This document shows, one piece after another, positions 1-5,818 of a stretch of DNA of 5,818 nt. This DNA comes from Planctomycetota bacterium (GTDB lineage: Bacteria > Planctomycetota > Phycisphaerae > UBA1845 > Fen-1342), in contig JAUWXH010000158.1 in assembly GCA_030616465.1 (NCBI GenBank), forward strand, positions 1 through 5,818, read 5' to 3'. How positions within the stretch are numbered: position 1 is the stretch's first letter; every line of letters starts with the position of its first letter. A model generated the notes under the pieces. That model saw only the letters and a list, made by a program, of their open reading frames with translations, searched no databases and was not told the origin of the DNA. A program made the position numbers and the translations under genes.

Positions 1-2
1 AG

Positions 3-875
3 GGGGCGCCGGCGGCCCGGGCGACCGCGGGGCTGGTCCTGGCCCAGTGTGCCCCGCAGTACGAATCCGTGCGGACGCGGATCATCGCGACCCTGGCCAC
101 AATCCTGCCCGAATGCGAGCCGCGCGAGCAGCAACGCCTGACGTGGGCCCTGGCGAAGCTCACCGGACTGACGTTCGGCGAGGTCAACGCGGACGACGAG
201 CCGGTGGACGTCGGTCGCGACGACGTTCGAGCCGTGCTGAAGTGGGCCCGCGACAGCGAGACCGCGACGCCCGGCCCGTGCAAGACTCCCAGCGCCGCGT
301 ACCCCCAGCGGCCGATCCTGGTCCGCCGGGTCGTCACACCGCAACGGCAACTCGAACGCGATCTATGGCAGCAGTTTCAGGCCGGTTGGGCGTCGATGGA
401 CGCGGCGTTGGAGCGCTGGCTGGCGGCGGAGCTCGGTTGCACGCCGCGCGTGCTCGCCCGCCTCGACCCCGGTCAGCGCGAGCCCGATTACGCAACCCTG
501 GCCGTTGCGATGATCCTGGTCGCGGAGACCGACGAGCAGGCTGCCCGCGCGCGACTGGAGTTGTGGCACGAGGCGACGGATCAACCTGCCTGGGTCCGCG
601 AGATGGCCTACCTGGCGCTCGGCAGCCTCGACGCGCGCAACGTTCGCTGGCGCAGCGGCTGGCCGGCCGAGTTGAACGTCCGCGTGTACGGCGCGCTCGA
701 CCGTGGCGCGCCCGGTTGGGCGCATTTTGGCCGCATTCTTGCCGCCGGCGGGCCGGTGATGCGCGCCCGGCTGGAACGGGCTCGCCCGGCGTCGCTGCCA
801 GGCCGGCTACGAGCTAAACTCCTCGCAGCGGCCGAGCAGGCCGCCCGGCGGCGAGCAGGCGCACGCCGTCCGTGA
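3..875 (+). CDS. HEAT-repeat-like alpha-helical protein, 3' part only
   Basis: This is the C-terminal 290 codons of a gene that enters from the left edge. The frame is open from the first complete codon, so the GTG at 69, a formally possible start, is probably internal; the upstream codons (GAPAARATAGLVLAQCAPQYES) read as coding-like helical sequence. The protein is rich in Ala, Arg and Leu and predicts as successive amphipathic helices. The segment LTWALAKLTGLTFGEV followed by VRAVLKWARD resembles the short helix pairs seen in HEAT-repeat proteins, and a later part (ATLAVAMILVAETDEQAARARLELW) has the same helix-turn-helix look. It ends in a basic Arg/Ala tail. No catalytic motif, signal peptide or membrane segment is visible in this part. 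Only 31 bases separate it from the rhomboid gene, so the two may be co-transcribed. The HEAT assignment is inference from helical pattern; TPR-like or unclassified repeats are possible. Confidence 0.7.
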   Translation, partial: GAPAARATAGLVLAQCAPQYESVRTRIIATLATILPECEPREQQRLTWALAKLTGLTFGEVNADDEPVDVGRDDVRAVLKWARDSETATPGPCKTPSAAYPQRPILVRRVVTPQRQLERDLWQQFQAGWASMDAALERWLAAELGCTPRVLARLDPGQREPDYATLAVAMILVAETDEQAARARLELWHEATDQPAWVREMAYLALGSLDARNVRWRSGWPAELNVRVYGALDRGAPGWAHFGRILAAGGPVMRARLERARPASLPGRLRAKLLAAAEQAARRRAGARRP

Positions 876-906
876 CGGCGGCGGCCGGCTTGTTGGGATA
901 CTGAGC

Positions 907-2091
907 ATGTTGATTCCGATCGGCACCGACGTTCGCGTCCACAAGGCCCCGCTGGGCAACTGGCTGCTGATCGGCCTCAACGTGTTGATTTACCTGCTGA
1001 CCAGTGGTGCCGGCGAGGCGTGGGCGGGGCGGACGCACTACACCTTGAACGCCGCCATCCCCGGGCTGAGTCAGTATATCACTTATCAGTTCCTGCACGG
1101 CGACCCCTGGCATCTGCTGGGCAATATGCTTTTTCTCTGGATCTTCGGGCATGCCGTTTGTGCCCGCATGGGCTCGCTGGCCTATATCGTCTTTTATCTC
1201 GCGGGCGGGGTCTTTGCCGGCACCGTCTACACCGCCTACAACAACCTCCCGCTGCTGGGGGCCTCGGGGGCGATCGCCGCGGTGACCACTGCGTTCCTGG
1301 TGCTGTTCCCGCGTGTGCACGTGACCATGCTGCTGTGGATCTTCTTCTACCTGACGACCTTTCAGATCCCCGCGATGATCGTGATCGTCTTCAAGGTCAT
1401 CCTGTGGGACAACCTCATCGCCCCCTCCTTCGCCCGCGGGATGGAGTCCAACGTGGCGTTTTCGGCGCACCTGGGCGGCTATGTATTCGGGTTCGCGGTG
1501 GCGATGCTGATGTTGGCGGTGCGAGCCCTGCCGCGTAACCAGTTCGACATGCTGGCGCTCTGGAGCCGCTGGCGGCGCCGCCGGGGCCTCGGCAGCCCGA
1601 TCGGCCTCTTCGGGACGCGGATGGCCCGACCGGTCGTGGTGGAGGAGATGGACTCGCGCCCGCTGGAACCGCTGAAGCTCACCCCGGTCGAGCGCTTGCG
1701 CGGGGATATTCTGGACCGCCTGGCCGAGCACCAGACGGATGAAGCGGCCGAGATCTATCTGCAACTGACGGAGCTGGACGAAAGCCAGGTGTTGCCGCGG
1801 ACCCAGCAACTCGAGATCGCCAACCACTTGGCCCAGACGCAGCGTCCGCGACCGGCGGTGCATGCCTACGAGTCGTTTCTGGGGGCCTATCCGACGGCGG
1901 TGGACGCCGCGCAAGTGCGGCTGTTGGCCGGCTTGATTTATCGGCGCTACCTGGGAGAGTTCGAGCGAGCCGCGGCCCATCTGCGCGCCGCCCTGGAGGG
2001 GCTGACCCTCGAATCGCAGCGCGCCCTGGCTGGTGAGGAACTGCGCCTGGCGGAAGCTTACCTTTCCCGCCCCGACAACGACCACTCCTGA
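907..2091 (+). CDS. rhomboid family intramembrane serine protease with TPR-like C-terminal tail
   Basis: This 394-residue protein has a six-helix rhomboid core (about residues 15-206) that cleaves membrane proteins within the bilayer. Visible hallmarks are WHLLGNM at 68-74 in the second helix, the nucleophile motif GASG at 118-121 (Ser120) and the catalytic His188 in AHLGGYVFGF. A Ser-His dyad with intact surrounding glycines argues for an active enzyme rather than an inactive pseudoprotease. A very basic stretch (RWRRRR, 221-226) follows the last helix and suggests that the tail is cytoplasmic. Residues about 255-394 form soluble helical hairpins resembling degenerate TPR repeats (for example EIYLQLTEL and HAYESFLGAYP), which could bind a partner or substrate. 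The ATG at 907 places the usual short N-terminus MLIPIGTD before helix 1. The only upstream ribosome-site-like bases are a weak GGGA at 895-898. The substrate is unknown. The fold is certain; the TPR call is moderate. Confidence 0.93.
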   Translation: MLIPIGTDVRVHKAPLGNWLLIGLNVLIYLLTSGAGEAWAGRTHYTLNAAIPGLSQYITYQFLHGDPWHLLGNMLFLWIFGHAVCARMGSLAYIVFYLAGGVFAGTVYTAYNNLPLLGASGAIAAVTTAFLVLFPRVHVTMLLWIFFYLTTFQIPAMIVIVFKVILWDNLIAPSFARGMESNVAFSAHLGGYVFGFAVAMLMLAVRALPRNQFDMLALWSRWRRRRGLGSPIGLFGTRMARPVVVEEMDSRPLEPLKLTPVERLRGDILDRLAEHQTDEAAEIYLQLTELDESQVLPRTQQLEIANHLAQTQRPRPAVHAYESFLGAYPTAVDAAQVRLLAGLIYRRYLGEFERAAAHLRAALEGLTLESQRALAGEELRLAEAYLSRPDNDHS

Positions 2092-2110
2092 CCCTCTGAG
2101 CACCGGATAT

Positions 2111-2138
2111 TCAACGCACGGGGTCGCAGCGTCGATAC
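2111..2138 (+). promoter_or_regulatory. possible sigma28-like promoter before motA
   Basis: TCAA at 2111-2114 and GTCGATAC at 2131-2138 are separated by 16 bases. They resemble the flagellar sigma factor FliA pattern TAAA-N15-GCCGATAA, with 3 of 4 and 6 of 8 matches and one extra base of spacing. It lies about 80 bases upstream of motA in the only sizeable gap of the plus-strand cluster. In a GC-rich genome such a match could be chance, and the planctomycete consensus may differ, so this is a weak candidate. Confidence 0.2.
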
Positions 2139-2160
2139 GTGCTACGGGATTGTGCGTCGC

Positions 2161-2178
2161 CGCGGCGGGAGAGCCGCG
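2161..2178 (+). other. GC-rich hairpin in rhomboid-motA gap
   Basis: CGCGGC at 2161-2166 pairs perfectly with GCCGCG at 2173-2178 across the loop GGGAGA. There is no following T-run, so it is not a standard intrinsic terminator for the rhomboid transcript. It may shape the motA leader or be incidental in GC-rich DNA. Confidence 0.3.
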
Positions 2179-2218
2179 CCGTGCCATCGTACGCGCGTGA
2201 CGCACCACGCGAGCGGCC

Positions 2219-3001
2219 ATGGATATCGCGACGATTATCGGCATCCTGATGGGCGCGGGCCTGGTCGTTTGGGCCATCGCCAGCAAGACGTCCATCGCAA
2301 CGTTTGTCGACCCGGCCTCGGTCGCCATCGTGCTGGGCGGCACCTCGGCCGCGGCGCTGATCGCGTTCCCGCTCGGGCAGGTGATCAAGATCATGAAGGT
2401 GGTGAAGAAGGCGTTCTTCACCCGCCCGGTCGATCCGGTCCGTCATGTCACCAGCATCGTGCGTCTGGCCGAAGTGGCCCGGCGCGACGGGATCTTGAGC
2501 CTGGAGTCACACCTGACAGACGGGACCCATGACGAGTTCCTGGTCCGCGGGCTGCGCATGGCCATCGACGGACAGGACCCGGCGGTGATCGAGGCCGCCC
2601 TCGACCAGGAGATCGAAACGCTGGTCGAACGCCACGCCAAGGGCAAAGCGCTGTTCGACAACATCGGCAAGTACGCGCCGGCCTTCGGGATGATCGGCAC
2701 GCTGATCGGGCTGGTGATTATGCTGCAGAACATGGATGATGCCGACGCACTCGGCCCGGCGATGGCGGTGGCATTGATTACGACCTTCTACGGAGCGCTG
2801 ATCGCCAATCTGTTCGCCATGCCCATCGCCGACAAGCTGGGCGTCCGCAGCGGTCAGGAATTGGCCATTAAACTGCTGATCGTTCGGGGCATCATGAGCA
2901 TTCAGGCGGGCGACAACCCGCGCATCGTGCAACAGAAGCTAATGGCCTTCCTCGACAACAGACAGCGTGCTATCGTCGAGACCGAGTCCGAGCGGGGCTG
3001 A
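2219..3001 (+). CDS. motA: flagellar motor stator protein MotA, PomA/MotP-like
   Basis: This 260-residue protein is a full-length stator subunit. It has four membrane segments (about 3-21, 33-51, 151-170 and 180-204) and a cytoplasmic loop that contacts the rotor protein FliG. The start MDIATIIGILMGAGL is typical of the family and fixes the ATG at 2219, although the ribosome site is poor (only GAG at 2211-2213). The loop holds the rotor-interaction charges Arg88, Arg89 and Glu96. The ion-path segment YAPAFGMIGT contains Pro154 and Thr161, and the fourth helix has Thr188-Thr189 in ALITT. The C-terminus carries the conserved NPRIVQQKLMAFL. From family knowledge, the two threonine positions and the MIGT sequence match sodium-type PomA/MotP rather than E. 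coli MotA, so a sodium-driven motor is inferred. It is paired with motB 18 bases downstream and must work with it, as a MotA5-MotB2 complex. Confidence 0.96.
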   Translation: MDIATIIGILMGAGLVVWAIASKTSIATFVDPASVAIVLGGTSAAALIAFPLGQVIKIMKVVKKAFFTRPVDPVRHVTSIVRLAEVARRDGILSLESHLTDGTHDEFLVRGLRMAIDGQDPAVIEAALDQEIETLVERHAKGKALFDNIGKYAPAFGMIGTLIGLVIMLQNMDDADALGPAMAVALITTFYGALIANLFAMPIADKLGVRSGQELAIKLLIVRGIMSIQAGDNPRIVQQKLMAFLDNRQRAIVETESERG

Positions 3002-3006
3002 GGTCC

Positions 3007-3014
3007 AGAAGGTG
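3007..3014 (+). promoter_or_regulatory. Shine-Dalgarno site of motB
   Basis: AGAAGGTG includes the ribosome-binding core AAGG at 3009-3012, seven bases before the motB ATG. It sits between the motA stop and the motB start and supports translation of motB from its own site on a shared transcript. Confidence 0.6.
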
Positions 3015-3019
3015 CTCTG

Positions 3020-3739
3020 ATGGCTGTCAAGAAAAGGAAACCCCAGGTCGCGGCCGGCGCGCCGGCATGGATGGTCACCTACGGCGACCTGGTGACCCTG
3101 CTGCTGACCTTCTTTGTCATGCTGCTGGCGATGAGCGAGGTCAAGAAGGACGAGCGCTTCGTCGACTTCATGCAGGCGATCAAGGCGGCCTTCGGCTATG
3201 TCGGCGGCGTCCGTAGCATCCCGCCGGACTTCACCCAGATTCCCAGGAACGTGCAACTGGCCAAGCTGCTGATCATTCCGCCGAACCCGCACGACCTCAG
3301 TCAGTCGCCGGACGAAGGCTTGCGCGGCAAGCGTCGGCGCGTGACGTACATCCGGGCCGGTAAGCAGTTCGCGGTGGGGAGTCCGGTTTGGTTTCCGCCG
3401 CTCTCGGCCGCCTTGGATGAGGCCCAGCTGGCCAAGATCGCCGAGCAGGCCAAGCAACTGGAGGGGCACAGCACGCTGATCGAGGTGCGCGGGCATTGCA
3501 GCCGCCTGCCTGCGGAGGACAGCGTGTTCGAGAATCATGCCGACCTTTCCTATCAGCGTGCCCGGGCGGTCTCCCAGGCGCTGGTCCGCTTCGGGCTCGC
3601 TCCAGAGCGTATCACGCTGGTGGCGGCCGGCACCATTCAGCCGGTCAACTACCGGGCCTATACACAAGCCGAGCGACAGCAGAACGACCTGGTCGAGATC
3701 CTGCAAATCGACCAGAACGTAGACGAGTTCCGCCCGTAA
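3020..3739 (+). CDS. motB: flagellar motor stator protein MotB with divergent OmpA-type domain
   Basis: This 239-residue protein is the peptidoglycan-anchored stator partner of MotA. A short basic N-terminus (KKRK, 4-7) precedes the motif PAWMVTYGD. Asp23 there is the ion-binding aspartate, equivalent to Asp32 of E. coli MotB. A single membrane helix follows (about 24-38, LVTLLLTFFVMLLAM). Residues 45-105 form a linker and plug region, and about 106-232 form the OmpA/MotB-like cell-wall domain. The domain keeps DLSYQRARAV (175-184) and the RITLVAAG strand. It has GHCS at 159-162 where GHTD or GHTS is usual, and NDLVEI at 222-227 where NRRVEI is usual; the Arg-containing ending is lost. The linker before it is short. 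Cys160 is the only cysteine. The gene follows motA by 18 bases and the two are almost certainly one operon. The assignment is firm; the effect of the altered motif is unknown. Confidence 0.95.
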   Translation: MAVKKRKPQVAAGAPAWMVTYGDLVTLLLTFFVMLLAMSEVKKDERFVDFMQAIKAAFGYVGGVRSIPPDFTQIPRNVQLAKLLIIPPNPHDLSQSPDEGLRGKRRRVTYIRAGKQFAVGSPVWFPPLSAALDEAQLAKIAEQAKQLEGHSTLIEVRGHCSRLPAEDSVFENHADLSYQRARAVSQALVRFGLAPERITLVAAGTIQPVNYRAYTQAERQQNDLVEILQIDQNVDEFRP

Positions 3740-3803
3740 CCCCGCCGCTGTTCCGTGTAGTGACACACCTTAGGCCGCGGTGCGCCTGTATCGGTTTGTA
3801 GAG

Positions 3804-3838
3804 AAAAAAACGGAGCCGGGCGGCGTTGGCCGCCCGGC
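3804..3838 (-). terminator. Rho-independent terminator of the flagellin gene
   Basis: A perfect ten-base-pair stem (arms 3815-3824 and 3829-3838, GCCGGGCGGC and its complement) closes a GTTG loop. On the minus strand it is followed, after four bases, by a run of seven T (the A-run at 3804-3810). It lies about 40 bases beyond the flagellin stop and fits the expected end of that transcript. On the plus strand no T-run follows, so it probably does not end the motAB transcript. Confidence 0.85.
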
Positions 3839-3880
3839 CCCCGTGTGCAAGCGTTCGGCATTCGGCGAGGCGTTCCGCGT

Positions 3881-5281
3881 CTAGATCAACAGGCTCAGAA
3901 CCTGCCCGCTTTGCTGGTTCGCCAGCCCCAGCAACGCGATGGCCGACTGGAGCAGTACGGTCTGGCGGTTGAGCTCGGCCGTCTCGCTCGCGTAGTCCAC
4001 GTCCCGGATGGTGCTCAGGGCCGAGCTGAGTCCTTCCTTGGTGGTGTTCATCTGGTTCAAGGCCGTCCCGACCTGGAACTTCTGAAATCCGCCGATGCGC
4101 CCCTGAGCCGTGGCGACCTGCCCGGCGGCCTGGGCGGCGATCGTCGCGGCTTGGCTCGGATCGTCCAGCAGGCTGTAGCTTCCACCGCTCTTGAGTGACG
4201 AGAGGTAGCCGACGCTGGCGGATCCGAGCTGCTGCGAATAGAGCCCGTCGAGGCCGATGGTGGCCCTCGTCGTCGAGTCGGTCCCGAGCTGGAACGTGGC
4301 TCCACCGGTTGTGACCGTGAAGGAGCTGGTTCCCGTGGACTGGTTGAAGCTTTCGGTCAGGTCGAACGCCAGGCTGACCTCGCCCGAGGAGAAGTTGACC
4401 TCCAGACCGTCCACCGCGGTGGCCTGGCCGTTGACCGCCACGGTCGCATCCACACCGTAATCGTTGCTGCTGGTGTAGTTGGTGGTGTCGCCGCTGATCG
4501 CGGTAACTCGGACAAACGAGGCCGTCCCATAGGTGTTGCTCGACAGGTGCAACTGCGAGTTGCCCGCGTTGGTCGAGGCGGCAACACCGGTCTGGGCGGT
4601 GGCGGCGTTGATCTTCGAGGCCACTGACGAGAGGTTCTCGCCCGCGGAGATCTCGATCATCGCCGTGCCTAGCTTGCCCTGCACGGAGATGGTCGTCACA
4701 GTCGAGGCCGACGTAGTGGCATAGCTGGCAAGTTGGCCCTTCTCGGCGGCCGCAGAGACGTTCACCGAGATTGTGGCGCTGGTCGAGTCCGAGTCCCGGC
4801 TGTAGACCCTGACGTCGCTGATCTCGCTGCCGGTCACGCCCGATACATTGATCCCGAACGAGCCGTCGAGCAGCTTCTTGCCGTTGAACTGCGTGGTGGA
4901 GACGATCCGGTCGATCGCCGCGATGGCGTTGTCGACTTGGGCCTGGTTGGCCGCCAATTCATCCGCGGTCAAGCCGGCGGAGTTCGCCGACGCCTGCGCC
5001 AATGTCTGGATCTCGGTGAGCAGCGACGAGATCTCGCTAAAGGCGCCATCGGCCACGCCCAACATCGCGTCTGTGCGCTGGTTGTTGGAGATGGCCGCAT
5101 CCACGGCAGCCATTTCGTTTTCCAGGCTGCGCATGGCGATCAGGCCGGCCGGATCATCTGACCCCTTGTTGATCCGGTAGCCTGTCGAAAGGCGTGTCAG
5201 ACTTGTGCTCTGCGCCTGTGTTGTCCGGTTCAGAATGTTGAGCAACTGCAATGTGTTGATGTTGTTGACTGTCAAGGCCAT
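3881..5281 (-). CDS. fliC: flagellin, filament subunit
   Basis: This 466-residue protein is exported by the flagellar type III apparatus and polymerises into the filament. Residues 1-141 form the conserved N-terminal D0/D1 helices, including LTRLSTGYRINKGSDDPAGL (28-47) and NNQRTDAMLGVADGA (66-80), then FNGKKLLDG (132-140). Residues about 398-466 form the C-terminal helices, with ALSTIRDVDYASETAELNRQ (421-440) and ANQQSGQVLSLL. The exposed middle (about 145-395) is rich in Ser, Thr and Gly. It contains a flagellin IN-type motif around 207-236 (MIEISAGENLSSVASKINAA) and the block FTVTTGGATFQLG at 321-333. There are no cysteines. The start is the ATG at 5279-5281, with a clear Shine-Dalgarno site and the standard N-terminus. 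It is convergent with motB and so has its own promoter and terminator. Length is mid-range for the family. Whether other flagellin copies exist cannot be told here. Confidence 0.97.
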   Translation of the reverse strand: MALTVNNINTLQLLNILNRTTQAQSTSLTRLSTGYRINKGSDDPAGLIAMRSLENEMAAVDAAISNNQRTDAMLGVADGAFSEISSLLTEIQTLAQASANSAGLTADELAANQAQVDNAIAAIDRIVSTTQFNGKKLLDGSFGINVSGVTGSEISDVRVYSRDSDSTSATISVNVSAAAEKGQLASYATTSASTVTTISVQGKLGTAMIEISAGENLSSVASKINAATAQTGVAASTNAGNSQLHLSSNTYGTASFVRVTAISGDTTNYTSSNDYGVDATVAVNGQATAVDGLEVNFSSGEVSLAFDLTESFNQSTGTSSFTVTTGGATFQLGTDSTTRATIGLDGLYSQQLGSASVGYLSSLKSGGSYSLLDDPSQAATIAAQAAGQVATAQGRIGGFQKFQVGTALNQMNTTKEGLSSALSTIRDVDYASETAELNRQTVLLQSAIALLGLANQQSGQVLSLLI

Positions 5282-5287
5282 AGCCGT

Positions 5288-5292
5288 TCTCC
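5288..5292 (-). promoter_or_regulatory. Shine-Dalgarno site of the flagellin gene
   Basis: On the minus strand GGAGA lies six bases before the flagellin ATG. It is a strong ribosome site at ideal spacing, fits a highly expressed filament protein, and confirms the start. Confidence 0.75.
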
Positions 5293-5325
5293 GATGCTTG
5301 CCCCAGGAAATACGAACCCGAGGGA

Positions 5326-5355
5326 AACATAGAAAACGCGCGGCCTCGAAAGCAA
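5326..5355 (-). promoter_or_regulatory. possible flagellin promoter, sigma70-like
   Basis: On the minus strand TTGCTT (5350-5355) and TATGTT (5326-5331) are 18 bases apart. That is 3 of 6 and 4 of 6 matches to the TTGACA/TATAAT pattern. A start about seven bases after the second box would give a leader near 40 bases. The match is weak. A FliA-type promoter is biologically likelier for flagellin: a partial GCCGACGG box lies at 5387-5394, with only GCAA fifteen bases upstream of it. Confidence 0.25.
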
Positions 5356-5377
5356 AAAAAGTCCGCCAGTTTTTTGC
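5352..5377. repeat. A/T-rich inverted repeat upstream of flagellin
   Basis: The arms GCAAAAAA (5352-5359) and TTTTTTGC (5370-5377) are perfect complements around a ten-base centre AGTCCGCCAG. It lies about 70-95 bases before the flagellin start, in the most A/T-rich stretch of a GC-rich region. It could be a binding site for a dimeric regulator, an UP-element-like or bent segment, or chance; no regulator is known here. Confidence 0.5.
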
Positions 5378-5394
5378 AGAACCACTCCGTCGGC

Positions 5395-5784
5395 GACACG
5401 CGTAGGGTATTGCCCCTGGCGGCGGGCGCGTGGGCAGACGCCGCTCATCGCCGCCGCCCGTACGGACCCGGCAATCGTGTGCGATAAACCCCCGTCGCGC
5501 GACCGGTACTCAGCGCTTCTTATGGGCCGATGCGCACGGCCCGTCGTTCAACGGGGATAAGGGGACCACGGGCGCCTGTGCGGTCTCGCGGGGGACGCGC
5601 GCGAACCACGCAACGCCTCATAAGACGAGTGTCGTCGGATGTGGGTGCGCCGGCCGGACGGTCGGATCGTATGCAGGGTGCGGAGTGGTCGCTTATCGGA
5701 AGAGCGGACGGGTTACGGCGGGCTCCGCAATCGGCTGCGCTGCTCGGGGGGCGTGCTCTGGCGAGCGGGCCGCGGGGCGCGAGC
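5395..5784. other. intergenic region without recognisable gene
   Basis: I see no convincing coding frame: stops are frequent and no frame shows family motifs. Small hairpins occur, CCCGT/ACGGG (5540-5544 with 5551-5555) and GACGA/TCGTC (5624-5628 with 5632-5636), without T-runs. On the minus strand TCCGATAA (5693-5700) matches 7 of 8 bases of the sigma28 -10 box, but no TAAA lies at the proper distance. I see no tRNA, CRISPR or mobile element. It probably holds the 3' untranslated region of the gene at the right edge and distal flagellin upstream sequence. Confidence 0.5.
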
Positions 5785-5818
5785 CTACCACCAGTCGAAC
5801 CAGTCGAAGTGGAACCAC
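5785..5818 (-). CDS. C-terminal end of an unidentified minus-strand gene (aromatic tail)
   Basis: In one minus-strand frame the right edge reads WFHFDWFDWW followed by the stop TAG (5785-5787 on the plus strand). Ten of ten codons are open and eight residues are aromatic or histidine, which is unlikely for random GC-rich DNA. It would lie upstream of and in the same direction as the flagellin gene, with about 500 bases between. The rest of the protein lies outside the window, so no function can be assigned. The frame choice rests only on the composition of this short peptide. A repeat-driven coincidence is possible because a nine-base tandem repeat encodes part of it. Confidence 0.4.
   Translation of the reverse strand, partial: WFHFDWFDWW
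5791..5808. repeat. tandem nine-base repeat CCAGTCGAA x2
   Basis: Two perfect adjacent copies (5791-5799 and 5800-5808). On the minus strand each copy is three codons in the frame of the aromatic tail and reads Phe-Asp-Trp, so the repeat is in phase with the proposed coding frame. Confidence 0.8.

Noticed and set aside
47..817. Open frame in another plus frame over the left-edge gene
   Set aside because: The product is an Arg/Ala/Pro-rich sequence without structure, as expected from an out-of-phase reading; the alternative frame gives helical protein.
2146..2161. GG-N10-GC spacing upstream of motA resembling sigma54
   Set aside because: Only the GG, the GC and a few other bases match; the conserved CAC and TT are not present together, so chance is likely in this composition.
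814..2421. Long open frame of 535 codons on the minus strand
   Set aside because: It is antisense to the well-supported rhomboid gene and the start of motA, and has low-complexity Gln/His/Arg/Gly composition typical of the opposite frame of a GC-rich gene.
2939..3766. Minus-strand open frame of 275 codons over motB
   Set aside because: It is antisense to motB, whose Asp23 motif and OmpA-like domain are clear, and has no family features.
4733..5161. Plus-strand open frame of 142 codons inside flagellin
   Set aside because: It is antisense to the conserved flagellin N-terminal region, which is certain.
5352..5369. Sigma54-like site upstream of flagellin on the minus strand (GG and TTTGC)
   Set aside because: The GG and GC elements are separated by nine bases, or twelve with the other GG, not the required ten, and the CAC part of the -24 box is missing.
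5540..5555. CCCGT-loop-ACGGG with TTCA in the loop, like a tRNA T-arm
   Set aside because: The loop has six bases instead of seven and no acceptor or anticodon arm can be drawn around it.
5624..5636. Small hairpin GACGA-GTG-TCGTC as a terminator of the right-edge gene
   Set aside because: The stem has only five pairs, and the minus-strand sequence after it (TTATGAGG) lacks a T-run.

Overview
The window is GC-rich, bacterial, and almost certainly from a member of the Planctomycetes/Phycisphaerae or a close uncultured relative. The main support is the flagellin. Its N-terminus (MALTVNNINTLQLLNILNRT) and the middle-domain block with GGATFQLG are of a type I associate with planctomycete flagellins. 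The MotB-like protein also carries a divergent OmpA-type domain of the kind I associate with that phylum. This placement rests on recall of family features and was not searched.

Layout. Positions 3-875 (+) hold the 3' part of an alpha-helical, HEAT-repeat-like protein whose start lies outside the window. After 31 bases comes a rhomboid intramembrane protease with a TPR-like helical tail (907-2091, +). A 127-base gap with a weak GC hairpin and a possible sigma28-like site leads to the flagellar stator pair motA (2219-3001, +) and motB (3020-3739, +), 18 bases apart. A 141-base convergent intergenic region holds a strong intrinsic terminator for the opposite strand. The flagellin gene (3881-5281, -) follows, with a clear Shine-Dalgarno sequence and an A/T-rich inverted repeat upstream. 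About 500 bases without a recognisable gene (5282-5784) separate it from what looks like the last ten codons of another minus-strand gene, whose product ends in WFHFDWFDWW.

How the genes work together. MotA and MotB form the ion-driven stator that turns the flagellum, and the flagellin is the filament subunit. The MotA ion-path residues look like the sodium-type PomA/MotP group. The rhomboid protease and the helical-repeat protein share strand and close spacing with each other. Any link between them and motility is inference from position only.

I found no CRISPR array, insertion sequence, tRNA or rRNA. The flagellar genes are ordinary in kind. The more unusual points are the altered peptidoglycan-binding motif in MotB, the rhomboid-TPR fusion, the inverted repeat in front of the flagellin, and the aromatic tail at the right edge.
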